Source: Patiriisocius sp047730165
GTDB lineage: Bacteria; Bacteroidota; Bacteroidia; Flavobacteriales; Flavobacteriaceae
Reading direction: 5' to 3'
Assembly (NCBI RefSeq): GCF_047730165.1
Contig: NZ_CP159834.1
Location: forward strand, 124,001 to 188,000
Length of the DNA: 64,000 bases
The position numbers were made by a program, and so were the translations under genes. Positions 62,677-64,000 of this stretch are shown in pieces. The notes beneath the pieces are model-generated. The model had not been told where the DNA came from and did no database searches. It saw nothing but the letters and a program-made list of their open reading frames with translations. Positions within the stretch are counted from its first letter, which is position 1, and each line of letters starts with the position of its first letter.

Positions 62677-63840
62677 ATGGCAAAGATACTCCTCCTTGGA
62701 TCTGGAGAATTAGGAAAAGAATTTGTGATCGCTGCACAGCGTTTGGGACAATATGTAATCGCTGTTGATAGTTATAAAAATGCGCCTGCAATGCAAGTGG
62801 CGCACGAGTCGGCCGTAATTAATATGCTCGATGGCAAGGCGCTAGATGCGCTTGTTGCAAAATACAACCCAGATTATATTATACCAGAAATTGAAGCCAT
62901 TAGAACAGAGCGTTTTTATGACTATGAAAAGCAAGGCTTTACCGTAATCCCTTCTGCAAAGGCGGCAAACTTTACCATGAATAGAAAAGCCATTCGTGAT
63001 CTTGCGGCAAAAGATCTAGGCCTAAAAACCGCTAGATATAGGTATGCCACCTCAGCAACTTCTTTAAAAGAAGCGGTCGCTGTCGTAGGGATGCCCTGCG
63101 TAGTAAAACCTTTAATGTCCTCCAGCGGAAAAGGCCAAAGCACCATAAAAACCGAAGCAGATATTGACAAAGCCTGGACCTACTCTCAGGAAGGTTCTCG
63201 CGGTGATGTTGCCGAGGTAATCGTAGAAGAATTTGTAAACTTTAATTATGAGATCACCCTACTGACCGTTACCCAACGGGAAGCCCCTACACTTTTCTGC
63301 CCACCTATAGGACACAGGCAAGAAAGAGGCGACTATCAAGAAAGCTGGCAACCTGCCACGATGGAAGCTGCACACTTGCAAGAAGCACAAGATATGGCTG
63401 CAAAAGTAACTGCTGCATTAGGTGGAGCTGGGCTTTGGGGTGTAGAGTTTTTTGTGGGAGATGATGGTGTTTATTTTTCAGAATTATCACCAAGACCTCA
63501 CGATACGGGGATGGTAACGCTCGCGAATACTCAAAACTACAACGAATTTGAATTACACTTAAGAGCTGTTTTAGGGCTTAAAATTTCAGAAATAACACTA
63601 GAGAGAATAGGTGCAAGCGCCGTGATTCTTGCTTCAGAAACGTCAAGCAGTCCTACTTTTGAGGGAGTTGAAGATATTGCCAGCGAGCAAAAAAGTGACT
63701 TCCGCCTTTTTGGGAAACCTACTTCTAGACCGTATAGAAGAATGGGCGTAGTGGTAACTTATGATCATCTAGACGCATCTGTTGCCGCCGTTACAAAAAG
63801 AGCCAAAGAACTGGCCAGTAAAGTGAAGGTAGTATCTTAA
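62677..63840 (+). CDS. purT: Formate-dependent phosphoribosylglycinamide formyltransferase (GAR transformylase 2)
   Basis: Makes formyl-GAR from GAR, formate and ATP in purine synthesis. It has 387 residues: N-terminal Rossmann-like domain (LLLGSGELGKEFVIAAQRLG), the ATP-grasp domain with CVVKPLMSSSGKGQS, EEFVNFNYEITLL, GVEFFVGDDGVYFSELSPRPHDTG, and the conserved C-terminal lid SRPYRRMGVV. Full length. Upstream lies a TACTTTCG octamer (near TAnnTTTG) 24 nt before the ATG. It converges on the trkH-like gene, 35 nt away. Confidence 0.96.
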   Translation: MAKILLLGSGELGKEFVIAAQRLGQYVIAVDSYKNAPAMQVAHESAVINMLDGKALDALVAKYNPDYIIPEIEAIRTERFYDYEKQGFTVIPSAKAANFTMNRKAIRDLAAKDLGLKTARYRYATSATSLKEAVAVVGMPCVVKPLMSSSGKGQSTIKTEADIDKAWTYSQEGSRGDVAEVIVEEFVNFNYEITLLTVTQREAPTLFCPPIGHRQERGDYQESWQPATMEAAHLQEAQDMAAKVTAALGGAGLWGVEFFVGDDGVYFSELSPRPHDTGMVTLANTQNYNEFELHLRAVLGLKISEITLERIGASAVILASETSSSPTFEGVEDIASEQKSDFRLFGKPTSRPYRRMGVVVTYDHLDASVAAVTKRAKELASKVKVVS

Positions 63841-63875
63841 TTGAAATATGGTTCGCTATAGCGAGCGGAACTTAC

Positions 63876-64000
63876 TTATCGATTTCTCCAGAAAAATGGG
63901 GTAAGTAAAATTAATACGGTAAACAGCTCAAGCCTTCCTATAAGCATTAAAAAGCAGGCCCACCATTTTGCCAAGACGGGCAGACTTCCATAAGTATCTA
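63876..64000 (-). CDS. trkH: TrkH-type potassium transporter, C-terminal end only
   Basis: The last 41 codons run in from the window edge and end with TAA at 63876-63878. They encode LPVLAKWWACFLMLIGRLEL followed by FTVLILLTPFFWRNR. The MLIGRLELFTVL segment is the conserved end of TrkH/KtrB potassium-translocating subunits in the inner membrane. The rest of the gene is outside the window, so subfamily cannot be told. Confidence 0.8.
   Translation of the reverse strand, partial: DTYGSLPVLAKWWACFLMLIGRLELFTVLILLTPFFWRNR

Noticed and set aside
1..64000. tRNA or rRNA genes
   Set aside because: No cloverleaf or rRNA-like sequence was recognised in the intergenic regions on reading both strands.

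Overview
The window is chromosomal DNA from a member of the Bacteroidota, most likely a marine Flavobacteriaceae (the genus is not resolved). The evidence is AT-rich sequence, SusC/SusD outer-membrane pairs, lipoproteins with acidic residues after the lipobox cysteine, a type IX secretion (T9SS) C-terminal sorting domain, Bacteroidota-type promoters (TTTG about 19 nt before TAnnTTTG) and the absence of clear Shine-Dalgarno sequences.

Layout. 1-5166 (minus strand): a truncated guanidino-group enzyme, citrate synthase, enolase and carA, with rho-independent terminators after gltA and eno. 5191-22793 (minus): the ribosomal superoperon. It reads, in transcription order, rpsL-rpsG-fusA-rpsJ, a 246-nt leader, rplC to rpsK without a long break, then a terminator plus promoter, and finally rpsD-rpoA-rplQ. 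The short genes rpmJ and rpmD are included. 22892-39664 (plus): an Omp85-family outer-membrane protein, then three SusC/SusD uptake units, each with its own promoter candidate and a strong terminator. The third unit also carries a small lipoprotein gene. No glycoside hydrolase or regulator lies beside them.

39665-51513: housekeeping and envelope genes: rlmB, a rhomboid protease, rarA, a three-gene envelope operon (lipoprotein, DUF5723 protein, secreted protein), a YjjG-like HAD phosphatase coupled to a DUF7033-type protein, radC, rsmG, a front-end type fatty acid desaturase and an aspartate aminotransferase. 51694-60050 (minus): a small lipoprotein and a type I restriction-modification locus in the order hsdM-hsdS-ATPase-hsdR. 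The 566-residue P-loop ATPase sits between hsdS and hsdR, only 4 nt from hsdR. hsdS carries a repeat-element insertion in its N-terminal coding sequence.

60050-61667 is scarred sequence. It holds two imperfect direct repeats of about 225 bp, 1.34 kb apart, each containing a strong hairpin whose stem bases covary between copies. Between them are a lipocalin-like lipoprotein gene and a roughly 100-bp relic in which the start of an hsdM gene is fused in frame to a piece from near the end of an hsdR gene. This is the remains of a second type I restriction locus. 61668-64000: a secreted thioredoxin-fold protein with a T9SS sorting domain, purT, and the C-terminal end of a TrkH-type potassium transporter.

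The observations most worth following are the ATPase embedded in the type I operon, and the hsdM/hsdR relic with its flanking duplication, which together record duplication and collapse of a defence locus.
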